From DATLLJ01 sp035537875 (GTDB taxonomy: Bacteria; Acidobacteriota; Vicinamibacteria; Vicinamibacterales; CAVVIG01), in assembly GCA_035537875.1 (NCBI GenBank), contig DATLLJ010000019.1, positions 1-64,000 of the forward strand: a stretch of 64,000 nt of DNA, read 5' to 3'. This document shows, one piece after another, positions 33,974 through 42,251 of this stretch. Position numbers and translations under genes: made by a program. The notes beneath the pieces are model-generated. The model made no database searches, was not told the DNA's origin, and was given only the letters and a program-made list of their open reading frames with translations. Each line of letters starts with the position of its first letter. Position 1 is the stretch's first letter.

Positions 33974-36577
33974 CTACGTGGTGCGGACGATGTCTGCCGC
34001 GCGGAACAGGTCGTCGGCCGCCTGCAGGATGATCCGCCGCAGTCGAACCGGGTACTCCTTCTGCTCGGCAAGAAACGTCCGCACCAGGTCGGCCGCAGCG
34101 CGCGTGCGGTGACCGCTCAGCGTCGCGTCCATCCAGTTCTTCGGGAAGAAGATGTCGCCGGTTCGCTGAATGTCTCGGAGAAGTTCGAGGGCGGGCCGGA
34201 GATGCTTCAGCGATCCCGCGGCGCGCAGCGGGTGGTTCATATAACGCACGCCTTCGACAACCCAGGGTTCACGGCGCCGGTTGGCCGCGTCCGAAAGGCT
34301 CGCAAAGAACGTATCCCGCACTGCCGGGGAATCGGAGACCGCCGGCATCACGAACGCAAACCGCGCCTTGCGATCGGGATTCTCGAACCGCGCGAGCTGT
34401 TCCTCGAGAATCGCGGACGAACCGGCCACGTCACGGATGGCGAGCTCCAGCGCCATCGTGGCTTCGTCCGGCTCGGCGAGCCTCAAGCCGGGGATCTTCT
34501 CTTGCCTGCGCCACACCCGCTCGAGGAAGGCGATTCCTTCCGGTGTGGTCACGACGGCGTAGAACGCAGAGAAAAACGTCGATTTCATGCTGGCGGATGG
34601 GGAGCGGGCGATGCCCGCTTGCAGGGCGGCCTCGAGCGCGGGCGCACGGCCGGCTCGCTCCGTATCGGAGAGGAACGTCCAGAACGCTTCGGCGAGATAG
34701 CCGGTGAGCAGCTGAACGTTCTGTTCGACCCGTTCACGGGGCAGGGCCCGCAGTGCGGCGTCCACGAACGTCGCCGGGCGGACTCGACGGTCCAGCATCT
34801 CGTCCCACAGGGTGATCCAGGCAGCTCCGCGCGCTGTGGGGTCTGTCAGGTCTGCCACATGGCGGAGAAGATAGGTGCGGCTGGCCTCATCCAACGCAAA
34901 CGCGCCATAGGCCAGGCCCCCCCCGGTCGGCAGTACGAACTCGACCCGCGGCAACGAAATGGCAGCCGGCACCTCGGCGCGCGTGTTCCGAAGTTCGACC
35001 GGGATCGCCCGGGCGTCGGCGGCCGTTCCCATCAGCACGTCCATCTGTTCCGTCCAGGTCAGCGACCGGCCCTGCTGCTGATCGCGCTGGACGAACGCCA
35101 ACCGCTGAATCCTGCGCTCGGAATCAACCTCGAGTTCGGTCGCGATGGCGGGACGACCCGCTTCGTCGACCCAGGTCCGACTCCATGCCGCGACGTCGAG
35201 GGCCGTGAGCTCGTCGAGAATCGCCACGAGATCGGGCCAGGTGGCGTTCGCGAACTGGAACCGCTTGAGATAGGCGCGAAGCCCGCTCTGCAAGCGGTCG
35301 GCACCCATGAGCCGCTCCAGCTGTCGCATCACGATTGGCGCTTTCTGATAGATGATCGGACCGTACAACGCGCCAGCCTCGTTCAAGTTGGCCAGTGGTT
35401 GACGGATCGGATGTGTGCCTTCCGTCCGATCCACCGAGTACGCGGCTGGGTAGTGGGCGACCAGAAACCGAAGCTCGTGGTTGACGCTGGGAAACGCCGG
35501 GTTGACGATCTTCGCCGCCATGAAGTTGGCGAAGACTTCTTTGGTCCACACATCATCGAACCACCGCATCGTGACGAGATCGCCGAACCACATATGCGAT
35601 GTCTCGTGCGCGATCACGCTCGCCCGGGCCAGCATCTGGTTCTCGGTCGCCGATTCTTCGAGCAGCAACGACGACGAGTTGTAGAAGATCGCGCCGGGAT
35701 GTTCCATCCCGGTGAACTGAAACGACGGGACGAGCACGAAATCGAACTTCCCGAACCGGTACGGAAGCGCCGTATATCGTTCGAGCCAGTCGAGCGCCTG
35801 CGCGTGCAGCTCGAAGAGCGTGTCGCGGTTGCGTGCCACTTTGGCAGCGTCGGTTTCGCGATGAAACATCCGGTAGGTGCGCTCGTTCCGCGTGGCCGTC
35901 TCCACCTGGAACTTCCCTGCCGCGAAGGCAAAGAGGTATGTCGGAATCGGCTCCGTTTCGGCATACTGGACGCGAAAGCGCCCGCCCGATAGATCACGCA
36001 GCCCTTCGGCTCCGTTGGCGACTGCCTGCCAATCGGCTGGCCCGGTCAGTTCCAGTGTGAATCGCCCTTTAAGATCCGGCTGATCGAAGCAGGGAAAGGT
36101 CAGGTGTGCGCGCGCGGGGACGAACAGCGTGTAGAGAAACTCCGGATTGCGGTTGAGGGCGGCATCACCGGCGCGGAAAGCGACATCGATGATGTTCTCG
36201 CCGGCCACTATTTCCTCGCCTGGAATCACGATATGCCCGTTGACGGTGCGGAACTTCGAAGGTTTGCCCCCGACGGCAAGAAACGTGAGGTTCTCGGCGC
36301 CTGGTGCGAAGTCGAGTACGAGCGGCTGTCGTCCGGCACGAGCCGTCAGACGAATCGTGACGCGGCCCTCGATCGGATCCGAAACCGAGGCGGGAAGGGA
36401 GAACGACAGGTTGTAACGCACGTTTCCGATCGCTCGGGCACGTTCGACAGCCAACCGGTCGCTGATCCCGATCGCCGGGTCGGCCCCGTCGTCGGGTCCT
36501 GCGCTCCGGCACGCCACATCAGTTCCCATCAGCAGCAGCAGGATCGGCACGACGGGCCGCCACAGACATTGGTCCAC
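33974..36577 (-). CDS. M1 family aminopeptidase, exported
   Basis: 867 residues. An N-terminal hydrophobic signal (WRPVVPILLLLMGTDVAC) may be a lipoprotein signal, though the lipobox is poor. Residues ~60-240 form the M1 beta-sandwich domain. The substrate-anchoring GAMEN motif appears as TGMEHPGAIF. The zinc site is HETSHMW with a Glu exactly 18 residues further (TKEVFAN). An ERAP1-like helical C-terminal domain follows. It would remove N-terminal residues from peptides in the periplasm or at the cell surface. The Met-Glu-His variant of GAMEN may change N-terminus recognition. Confidence 0.93.
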   Translation of the reverse strand: MDQCLWRPVVPILLLLMGTDVACRSAGPDDGADPAIGISDRLAVERARAIGNVRYNLSFSLPASVSDPIEGRVTIRLTARAGRQPLVLDFAPGAENLTFLAVGGKPSKFRTVNGHIVIPGEEIVAGENIIDVAFRAGDAALNRNPEFLYTLFVPARAHLTFPCFDQPDLKGRFTLELTGPADWQAVANGAEGLRDLSGGRFRVQYAETEPIPTYLFAFAAGKFQVETATRNERTYRMFHRETDAAKVARNRDTLFELHAQALDWLERYTALPYRFGKFDFVLVPSFQFTGMEHPGAIFYNSSSLLLEESATENQMLARASVIAHETSHMWFGDLVTMRWFDDVWTKEVFANFMAAKIVNPAFPSVNHELRFLVAHYPAAYSVDRTEGTHPIRQPLANLNEAGALYGPIIYQKAPIVMRQLERLMGADRLQSGLRAYLKRFQFANATWPDLVAILDELTALDVAAWSRTWVDEAGRPAIATELEVDSERRIQRLAFVQRDQQQGRSLTWTEQMDVLMGTAADARAIPVELRNTRAEVPAAISLPRVEFVLPTGGGLAYGAFALDEASRTYLLRHVADLTDPTARGAAWITLWDEMLDRRVRPATFVDAALRALPRERVEQNVQLLTGYLAEAFWTFLSDTERAGRAPALEAALQAGIARSPSASMKSTFFSAFYAVVTTPEGIAFLERVWRRQEKIPGLRLAEPDEATMALELAIRDVAGSSAILEEQLARFENPDRKARFAFVMPAVSDSPAVRDTFFASLSDAANRRREPWVVEGVRYMNHPLRAAGSLKHLRPALELLRDIQRTGDIFFPKNWMDATLSGHRTRAAADLVRTFLAEQKEYPVRLRRIILQAADDLFRAADIVRTT

Positions 36578-36622
36578 TCGGGCATTATCGCCGACCCTCG
36601 CTCCAATCGTCTCGAACGGGCG

Positions 36623-36651
36623 TTGGACACCGGACCGTGTCGTCGTAGACT
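36623..36651 (+). promoter_or_regulatory. Promoter of the DUF4159 gene, likely leaderless
   Basis: -35-like TTGGAC (36623-36628), 17-nt spacer, -10-like TAGACT (36646-36651). The GTG start follows after only 6 nt, so transcription would begin at or next to the start codon. No Shine-Dalgarno is present. Confidence 0.45.
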
Positions 36652-36657
36652 AGGCGC

Positions 36658-37479
36658 GTGACCCGCCGTTCGGCCCTCCGCGTGGCCGGGCCCCTCCTGT
36701 TCGTGATCCTGCTGGCGTCAGCTGCGGGGGCGCAGTTTGGCTTCGGACGGGGCCGGCAGACAGTACGGTACGTACCGGCGGGCAGTTACACCGGCCAGTT
36801 TCTCTTCTGCCGCATTTCCTTTCGAAACCAGGTCGGGGGCGACGGTGGCGGGTGGGACGTCGACTACCCTCGCGCCGATCTCAACCTGTCGTTCCGTCTG
36901 TCAGAGCTCACGACGACCCCCATCAGCCGCGACGAACGCGGCGAGATCCGACATATCATCATCCGCCTGACCGATCCTGAGCTGTACAAGTGTCCCTTCA
37001 TCATGATGACCGAACCGGGCGGTGCGTACTTCGATGCCAACGAGGCGGCCGCGCTGCGATCCTACCTCCTGAAGGGCGGGTTCATGTGGGCCGACGACTT
37101 CTGGGGGACGCGGGCGTGGAACGTGTGGGCTGGCGAGATCGCGAAGGCACTTCCGTCGGCGCAGCACCCGATTGTGGAGCTGCCGCTCGACCACGAAGTG
37201 TTTCACACCCTGTACGACGTCAAGGAAAAGCTCCAGGTCCCCGCCATCGGCTTCTGGGTGGGCGGCGGTATCACCTCTGAACGCGGATATGACAGCGCCG
37301 AGCCCCATGTGCGAGCGATCTTCGACGAGCACGGCCGGATCATGGTGCTGATGACGCACAACACCGACTTCGGCGATGCATTCGAACGCGAGACCGACGA
37401 TCGAGACTACTTTCTGGAGTTCGCCGCCAGGGGCTACGCGTTCGCGGTCAACACGTTGATTTATGCGATGACGCACTGA
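36658..37479 (+). CDS. DUF4159 domain protein, exported
   Basis: 273 residues from GTG. A signal peptide comes first (LLFVILLASAAGAQ, cleavage after GAQ). The mature protein matches DUF4159: TVRYVPAGSYTG, WDVDYPRADLNLSFRLSELT, then YLLKGGFMWADDFWGT, which resembles a glutamine-amidotransferase-like fold. The C-terminus FAARGYAFAVNTLIYAMTH is typical of the family. DUF4159 proteins often accompany MoxR ATPases and von Willebrand-type proteins; none is seen here. Function unknown. Divergent from the aminopeptidase gene across 80 bp. Confidence 0.82.
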   Translation: MTRRSALRVAGPLLFVILLASAAGAQFGFGRGRQTVRYVPAGSYTGQFLFCRISFRNQVGGDGGGWDVDYPRADLNLSFRLSELTTTPISRDERGEIRHIIIRLTDPELYKCPFIMMTEPGGAYFDANEAAALRSYLLKGGFMWADDFWGTRAWNVWAGEIAKALPSAQHPIVELPLDHEVFHTLYDVKEKLQVPAIGFWVGGGITSERGYDSAEPHVRAIFDEHGRIMVLMTHNTDFGDAFERETDDRDYFLEFAARGYAFAVNTLIYAMTH

Positions 37480-37489
37480 TTGGGCGCAT

Positions 37490-37519
37490 TTGACAGCGTC
37501 CGCGCGCGCCGATCACAAT
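37490..37519 (+). promoter_or_regulatory. Sigma70-type promoter of the rhodanese/PolX-like unit
   Basis: A perfect -35 TTGACA (37490-37495) and -10-like CACAAT (37514-37519) with an 18-nt spacer. The GTG start of the rhodanese gene follows after 7 nt, implying a leaderless transcript. Confidence 0.55.
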
Positions 37520-37526
37520 ACCAGGC

Positions 37527-37886
37527 GTGCCTGTCCCACGCATCAGCAAGGAAGATCTGAAGCAGCGCCTCGACAGCGGAAGCCCACCGGTCGTGGTCGA
37601 CGCGCGGCTCAAGTATCCGTACGAGCACAGCACCGTGCGTCTGCCGGGTGCCCTCCGCTATCCGGACGGTACCGGCTCGCTTCCGCGCGATCGGGACATT
37701 GTCGTGTACGATTCCGATCCGAACGAGTTGGCCAGCTCGCACGTCGCTGCCGAACTCATCCATCATGGCTATCGGGCGCTGGCGCTCAAAGGCGGAATCA
37801 GCGAGTGGCTCGCCGCGAATCTACCGACCGAGACCAAGCCAGCGCCAATGATGGCCCCCCCAGAGCCTGGGGCGCTGAAAGGCTAG
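37527..37886 (+). CDS. Rhodanese-like domain protein lacking the catalytic cysteine
   Basis: 119 residues from GTG 37527. It is a single rhodanese domain: VVVDARLKYPYEHSTVRLPG (CH2A motif region), the active-site loop, then YRALALKGGISEWLAANLP. Where active sulfurtransferases have Cys followed by a six-residue loop, this protein reads VVYDSDPNELASS, with Asp in place of Cys. It is therefore probably a non-enzymatic binding or scaffold domain. No ribosome site; the promoter at 37490-37519 predicts a leaderless start. The PolX-like gene follows and may overlap its end. Confidence 0.78.
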   Translation: MPVPRISKEDLKQRLDSGSPPVVVDARLKYPYEHSTVRLPGALRYPDGTGSLPRDRDIVVYDSDPNELASSHVAAELIHHGYRALALKGGISEWLAANLPTETKPAPMMAPPEPGALKG

Positions 37887-39634
37887 CGGGGATTTTCCCA
37901 GATCCTTCTGCACGCCCGGTTGCGTCCCTCCCTCAGGTACTGGGGCAGCTTGCCCTGCTCGCGGCGATCCGCGGAGACGCCGCCTCACGAGATCGCCTGA
38001 CACGCGCGGCCGATTTTACGCGGGCGCACGGCGTCCACTCGGAGGCTCAACTCGGCCGCTTTCTGGCCGCACCGAAAGATCCGGCTCCGGACGCCGAACT
38101 ACTCGAGCTGTTTCGCCATCTCTCCGATTCGGCCTCCTGGATACTGATGGAATCAGCGCTCGCGGATCTTCCAGCGGACCTGCGCTGGCTGTTCGAATCG
38201 GGCGCCGTGAACCTCGAACAACTCGCCGAGCTCCATGCGGCGCTGGGGGTCACTTCGATTTCCGACTTGGCCTCCGCGGTCGCCGACCACGCGATCGGCG
38301 AGCTGACGCTGTTCGATCCGGCCACCGAACGGGCTATTGCAGGCGCCCTCCCTCATTTGCGGCGGGGGGTACCGCGGGTCGCTCTGGGGCGGGCAGTCGC
38401 GCTCACGCGGCCGATTCTCGATCTCCTGCGCTCGGTGAGCGGGGTCGCGTGGGCCTGCGCGGGAGGATCGCTGCGGCGCGGACAGGACACCGTAGGCGAC
38501 ATCGAGCTGATCGCTGCGACGGCTCGCCCTGACGACGCCATCGCTGCGTTGCTGGGGATGCCGGACGCGGTGCGTCCGCTGTATCGCAGCGACCGACGGT
38601 TGTACTTCCGGATGGATCGCATACAGGTTGGAGTGCGTCTTCCCGATCCAGTCAACGCCGGCGCTGAACTGCTGCAGGCGACGGGGTCCAGGGCGCATGT
38701 ATCCGCCCTCCGTGAGCACGCCCGTCGAGCCGGCTGGCAGCTGAGACGGGACGGCCTGAGACACCCGGATGGGTCTGTCCAACCGGCCGCCACGGAAGAA
38801 GAGATCTACTCGGCGCTGAAGCTGCCCTTCATTCCGCCTGAGATTCGCGACGGCGACGAGGAAATTCAAGCCGCGTCGCGGGGCGCCCTTCCCCCTCTTC
38901 TGTTGAGAGGCGACATTCGCGGCGACCTGCACATGCACACTGAATTCAGCGACGGCAAGGACACCGTCGAGGCCATGGTCAAGATGTGCCGGCAGCTCGG
39001 CTACGAGTACCTGGCGATCACCGATCATTCACCGCGATCCGCTGCCACACGAAATCTCTCGACCGAGTCCATCGCACGACAAGCGGAAGAGATCGATCGT
39101 CTGCGAGAGCTTTACCCGGACATCGCGATACTTCACGGGTGTGAAGTGGACATCCTGCCGGACGGGCGACTCGATTTCTCGGATCGTGTGCTCGAGCGAC
39201 TCGACATCGTGCTCGCGTCCCTGCATGAGCACGCAGGGAGCTCGCGGGACGACCTGCTGCGCCGCTACACGGCCGCCATGAAGCATCCGCTCGTCGCCCT
39301 CGTGACTCATCCAACGAATCGTCTCGTTCCGTTCAAGCCAGGTTACGATCTGGACTACGACGCGCTCTTCGCGGTCGCGGTGGAGACCGGCACGATCGTG
39401 GAGATCGACGGATCGCCGGCGCATCTCGATCTCGATGGTGCGCTCGCAAGACGGGCCATCGCCGCAGGGGCGATGGTCGCCGTCGACAGCGACAGCCACC
39501 GCGCGACGCTCCTCGAGATGCAGATGGACCTGGGCGTCACGACCGCCCGCCGCGGCTGGGTCGAGCGCCGACACGTCGTGAACACCCGATCCCTGGCCGA
39601 AATTCGCGCGTTCATCTCCGCCAAGCGCGGATAG
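37805..39634 (+). CDS. PolX-like protein: degenerate polymerase domain plus intact PHP domain
   Basis: About 570-610 residues. The start is uncertain. GTG 37805, inside the rhodanese gene, is the nearest canonical start, while recognisable similarity begins near 37930 (VLGQLALLAAIRGD). The order matches bacterial PolX: 8-kDa-like and thumb helices, nucleotidyltransferase domain, then PHP. The nucleotidyltransferase motif is GGSLRRGQDTVGDIEL, so the second metal-binding Asp is Glu. The third, in canonical QADLR, is replaced by Gly (QVGVR). No HhH motif is seen. The PHP domain keeps its metal ligands (GDLHMHTEFSDG, AITDHSP, HGCEVDI, VTHPTNR, DSDSHR). It is probably a nuclease or phosphoesterase without polymerase activity. 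Confidence 0.78.
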   Translation: MARRESTDRDQASANDGPPRAWGAERLAGIFPDPSARPVASLPQVLGQLALLAAIRGDAASRDRLTRAADFTRAHGVHSEAQLGRFLAAPKDPAPDAELLELFRHLSDSASWILMESALADLPADLRWLFESGAVNLEQLAELHAALGVTSISDLASAVADHAIGELTLFDPATERAIAGALPHLRRGVPRVALGRAVALTRPILDLLRSVSGVAWACAGGSLRRGQDTVGDIELIAATARPDDAIAALLGMPDAVRPLYRSDRRLYFRMDRIQVGVRLPDPVNAGAELLQATGSRAHVSALREHARRAGWQLRRDGLRHPDGSVQPAATEEEIYSALKLPFIPPEIRDGDEEIQAASRGALPPLLLRGDIRGDLHMHTEFSDGKDTVEAMVKMCRQLGYEYLAITDHSPRSAATRNLSTESIARQAEEIDRLRELYPDIAILHGCEVDILPDGRLDFSDRVLERLDIVLASLHEHAGSSRDDLLRRYTAAMKHPLVALVTHPTNRLVPFKPGYDLDYDALFAVAVETGTIVEIDGSPAHLDLDGALARRAIAAGAMVAVDSDSHRATLLEMQMDLGVTTARRGWVERRHVVNTRSLAEIRAFISAKRG

Positions 39635-39643
39635 CGAGGCGTC

Positions 39644-41509
39644 ATGCGCCGACCGCTGTTTGTCGCCGCCGTCAGCGTGGGAATTGTGACGTGGACGCTG
39701 TATCGGTTGACGATGCTGCCAGGCATGGACCTTGGTGATACGCCGTCCTTCCAGGCGAGGGTCGGCATTGCTCTCCTCACGCCCCGCGACGGCTACCCGC
39801 TTTACTCCGCCATCGGCACCCTCTTTCATCGGGCGATAGGGGGGGACCCGGCTCGCGCGCTGAACCTGGTATCGACTGTACAAGCCGCCCTCGCCTGCGC
39901 CGTGACGGTACTGCTCGCCGCCGAGTTGACCGGCTCGATTGGAGCCGCCATCGGGGCCGCGCTCCTCTTTGGCGGCTCTTACACGTTCTGGAGCCAGTCG
40001 GTCATCGCCGAGGTGTACGCGCTGCACCTGCTGTTCGTGGCGCTGGTGTTGCTCCTCACGCTGCGATGGGAGCGGCGGCCGACACTCGCTCGGCTCGCGT
40101 TGATGCTCGCCGTTTACGCGCTCAGCTTCGGGCATCACCTCTCGATGGTCCTGCTGGCGCCAGCCCTGATCATCTTCCTGGCCTCCACGGCACCAGACGG
40201 CTGGCGGTCGTTGTTCACCGCTCGGGTGGTCTCGGTGGCGGTCGCCTTCGCTGGGCTGGGAGCACTTCAGTACGCCTGGAATTTTCAGACGCTTTTGATC
40301 CAGCCAGGTGCGCCCGCCACTCTCAACGAGGCGTTCCGTCAATTCTGGTTCGACGTCACAAAGGCAGACTGGCGCGAGATCATGGTTGGGGAGATTCCGC
40401 GCGTGATGCTGAGCGATCACGCTCGCATGTACGCCTTCGATCTTCTTCAGCAATTCGGCTGGCCGGCGCCGATTGCCGCGGGGCTGGGCCTGCTGGCCCT
40501 GGCCCGCACGAATTGGCGCCGTGCCGGGCTGCTGACAACGGCGTATCTGGCCTTCTTTCTCTTCGCCTTCAGCTATAACGTCGGCGACGCGCACGTGTTT
40601 TACCTCGCGTCACACCTGATCGTCGCTTTGCTGGCGGTATGCGGGCTGGTCGCTGTCGGCGATGCGTTCGATCAGCGTCGCATTGCCACGGCGCTCACCC
40701 TCCTGTACGCGGTGGCGCGCATCTGGACCGACTTCCCAGCGCTGGATCGAAGTCAGGACCATCGTCCCGAACAGGTGATCGCCGCGATGACCGAGGGACT
40801 GGACGATCGGCACGCGGTCCTGTTGACGGACCTGAACTGGCAGGTGCAGAACGGGCTGAGTTACTTCGCCAAGGAGAGGGCACGGGAAGTGGCTCACAGT
40901 CGAATGCCACCTCTGATCCTCTACGCTCCCGCCTTCGTTGCCGACAACCTGGCCATCAGCCGTGACGTCGCGGTGACCGAGCGGGCACGTTCGGCACTCA
41001 TTGCTGCGTACGGTCCTCGCTTCACGATCGAGTCCGATCCCCGCGTGACAGCCCCATCTCTGGCGGAGGCGATTCAGGGACTCCCCCCCGGCACTCGTTA
41101 CATGATGTGCATCCTCAGGCCGACGAGCGATCTGCCGCTCGACTGGACCGACATCGGGGAGGCACTTGTCACCCTTGGCGACGGCGGGGCGGTCAGCGTG
41201 CCCGACGGCGACTACATCGCGATTGCGGGCGTATCGGGTCGACGTCCGACCTTCATCCTCGGATCGAATCGACCCTTCAGGCGCTCGCTCGACCTCGACG
41301 AGGTGTCCGTGCGCATCCGCATGGAATCGTGGCTGTCGGCGGATACCATCCGGCGCATGGGATTCGGTCACGTCATCGTCGGCCGCCGACACACGCTTAT
41401 CGTCGAGCGAGGCGTCAGCTTCGCGGCCTTCGACGCCGCCGGCCGCCCGATTCGAACCGCTTACGCTTCCAATATTTTTTCGCCCCAGCGGCGCTATCTG
41501 GTCAGGTAG
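39644..41509 (+). CDS. DUF2723 polytopic membrane protein (glycosyltransferase-like)
   Basis: 621 residues from ATG, with GAGG upstream, 9 nt after the PolX-like stop. The N-terminal ~380 residues carry about ten transmembrane helices. The DUF2723 signature is YRLTMLPGMDLGDTPSFQAR, with an acidic residue in the first periplasmic loop as in GT-C/O-mannosyltransferase-like enzymes, then SYTFWSQSVIAEVYAL and FGHHLSMVLLAPAL. The C-terminal ~240 residues are soluble. It could transfer a lipid-linked sugar to proteins or lipids in the periplasm, but activity for this family is not established here. Confidence 0.82.
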   Translation: MRRPLFVAAVSVGIVTWTLYRLTMLPGMDLGDTPSFQARVGIALLTPRDGYPLYSAIGTLFHRAIGGDPARALNLVSTVQAALACAVTVLLAAELTGSIGAAIGAALLFGGSYTFWSQSVIAEVYALHLLFVALVLLLTLRWERRPTLARLALMLAVYALSFGHHLSMVLLAPALIIFLASTAPDGWRSLFTARVVSVAVAFAGLGALQYAWNFQTLLIQPGAPATLNEAFRQFWFDVTKADWREIMVGEIPRVMLSDHARMYAFDLLQQFGWPAPIAAGLGLLALARTNWRRAGLLTTAYLAFFLFAFSYNVGDAHVFYLASHLIVALLAVCGLVAVGDAFDQRRIATALTLLYAVARIWTDFPALDRSQDHRPEQVIAAMTEGLDDRHAVLLTDLNWQVQNGLSYFAKERAREVAHSRMPPLILYAPAFVADNLAISRDVAVTERARSALIAAYGPRFTIESDPRVTAPSLAEAIQGLPPGTRYMMCILRPTSDLPLDWTDIGEALVTLGDGGAVSVPDGDYIAIAGVSGRRPTFILGSNRPFRRSLDLDEVSVRIRMESWLSADTIRRMGFGHVIVGRRHTLIVERGVSFAAFDAAGRPIRTAYASNIFSPQRRYLVR

Positions 41510-41581
41510 TTCTCGCTTGTCGGATCCGGCAGGCCGCGCCCCACTTTCAGCCGGACCGAGGCCTCATGCTATCGTTGCCTC

Positions 41582-42244
41582 GTGGCAGGTCGCACCTTCG
41601 CAGTCATCGCGTTTGGCGCGTGGGTGGCTTTGTCGGCATCGGTTATCCGAGGGGCTGAACCGACTGCCGATGAGCTGGCGCAGGCCCTCCAACGAAAATA
41701 CGACGCCGTTGCCGACTTTTCAGCCGACTTCGTCCACACCTATCAGGGCGGCGTGTTGAAGCGAAAGCTCACCGAGCGCGGCAAGGTCTTGATCAAGAAG
41801 CCCGGCAAGATGCGGTGGGACTACGATGCGCCGGAACGGAAGCAGTTCATCTCGGATGGCGCCAGGATGTACTTCTACATTCCCGCAGACAGGCAGGTCA
41901 TGGTCAGTCCCGTGCCTCCCGACGCGGCAGCGACCACGCCGGCGTTGTTTCTGGCCGGAAAGGGCCGACTGGTGGCCGAATTTGCCGCTTCTTACACAGA
42001 TCTGCCCGCGGATCTGCCGACGGGCAACCTCGCGTTGAAACTCGTACCGAAATCGAAGCAAACGGAATACGATTGGCTCGTCCTCGTGGTCGATCCGGCG
42101 TCGCTCGCCATCCGGGGACTCGTGACGATTGACGCGCAGGGCGGTTCCTCGACGTTCGCCTTTACCAACCTGAAGGAGAACGTGGGTCTGGCGGATGACC
42201 AGTTCAATTTCCGGATTCCGCGCGGTGTCGAAGTTGTCGGCTGA
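41582..42244 (+). CDS. lolA: Outer-membrane lipoprotein carrier LolA family protein
   Basis: 220 residues from GTG 41582. A signal peptide (to SVIRGAE, residue ~25) is followed by the LolA fold: LAQALQRKYDAVADFSADFV, then GKVLIKKPGKMRWDYDAPER, then DGARMYFYIPADRQVM. It would ferry lipoproteins across the periplasm to the outer membrane. TATCGT 6 nt before the start may be a -10 of a leaderless transcript. The following lipoprotein secretin, which needs lipoprotein sorting, starts 7 nt after its stop. Confidence 0.9.
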   Translation: MAGRTFAVIAFGAWVALSASVIRGAEPTADELAQALQRKYDAVADFSADFVHTYQGGVLKRKLTERGKVLIKKPGKMRWDYDAPERKQFISDGARMYFYIPADRQVMVSPVPPDAAATTPALFLAGKGRLVAEFAASYTDLPADLPTGNLALKLVPKSKQTEYDWLVLVVDPASLAIRGLVTIDAQGGSSTFAFTNLKENVGLADDQFNFRIPRGVEVVG

Positions 42245-42251
42245 AAGCCTC

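Noticed and set aside
33923..35992. 689-codon plus-strand frame
   Set aside because: It lies fully opposite the M1 aminopeptidase, whose catalytic motifs are intact.
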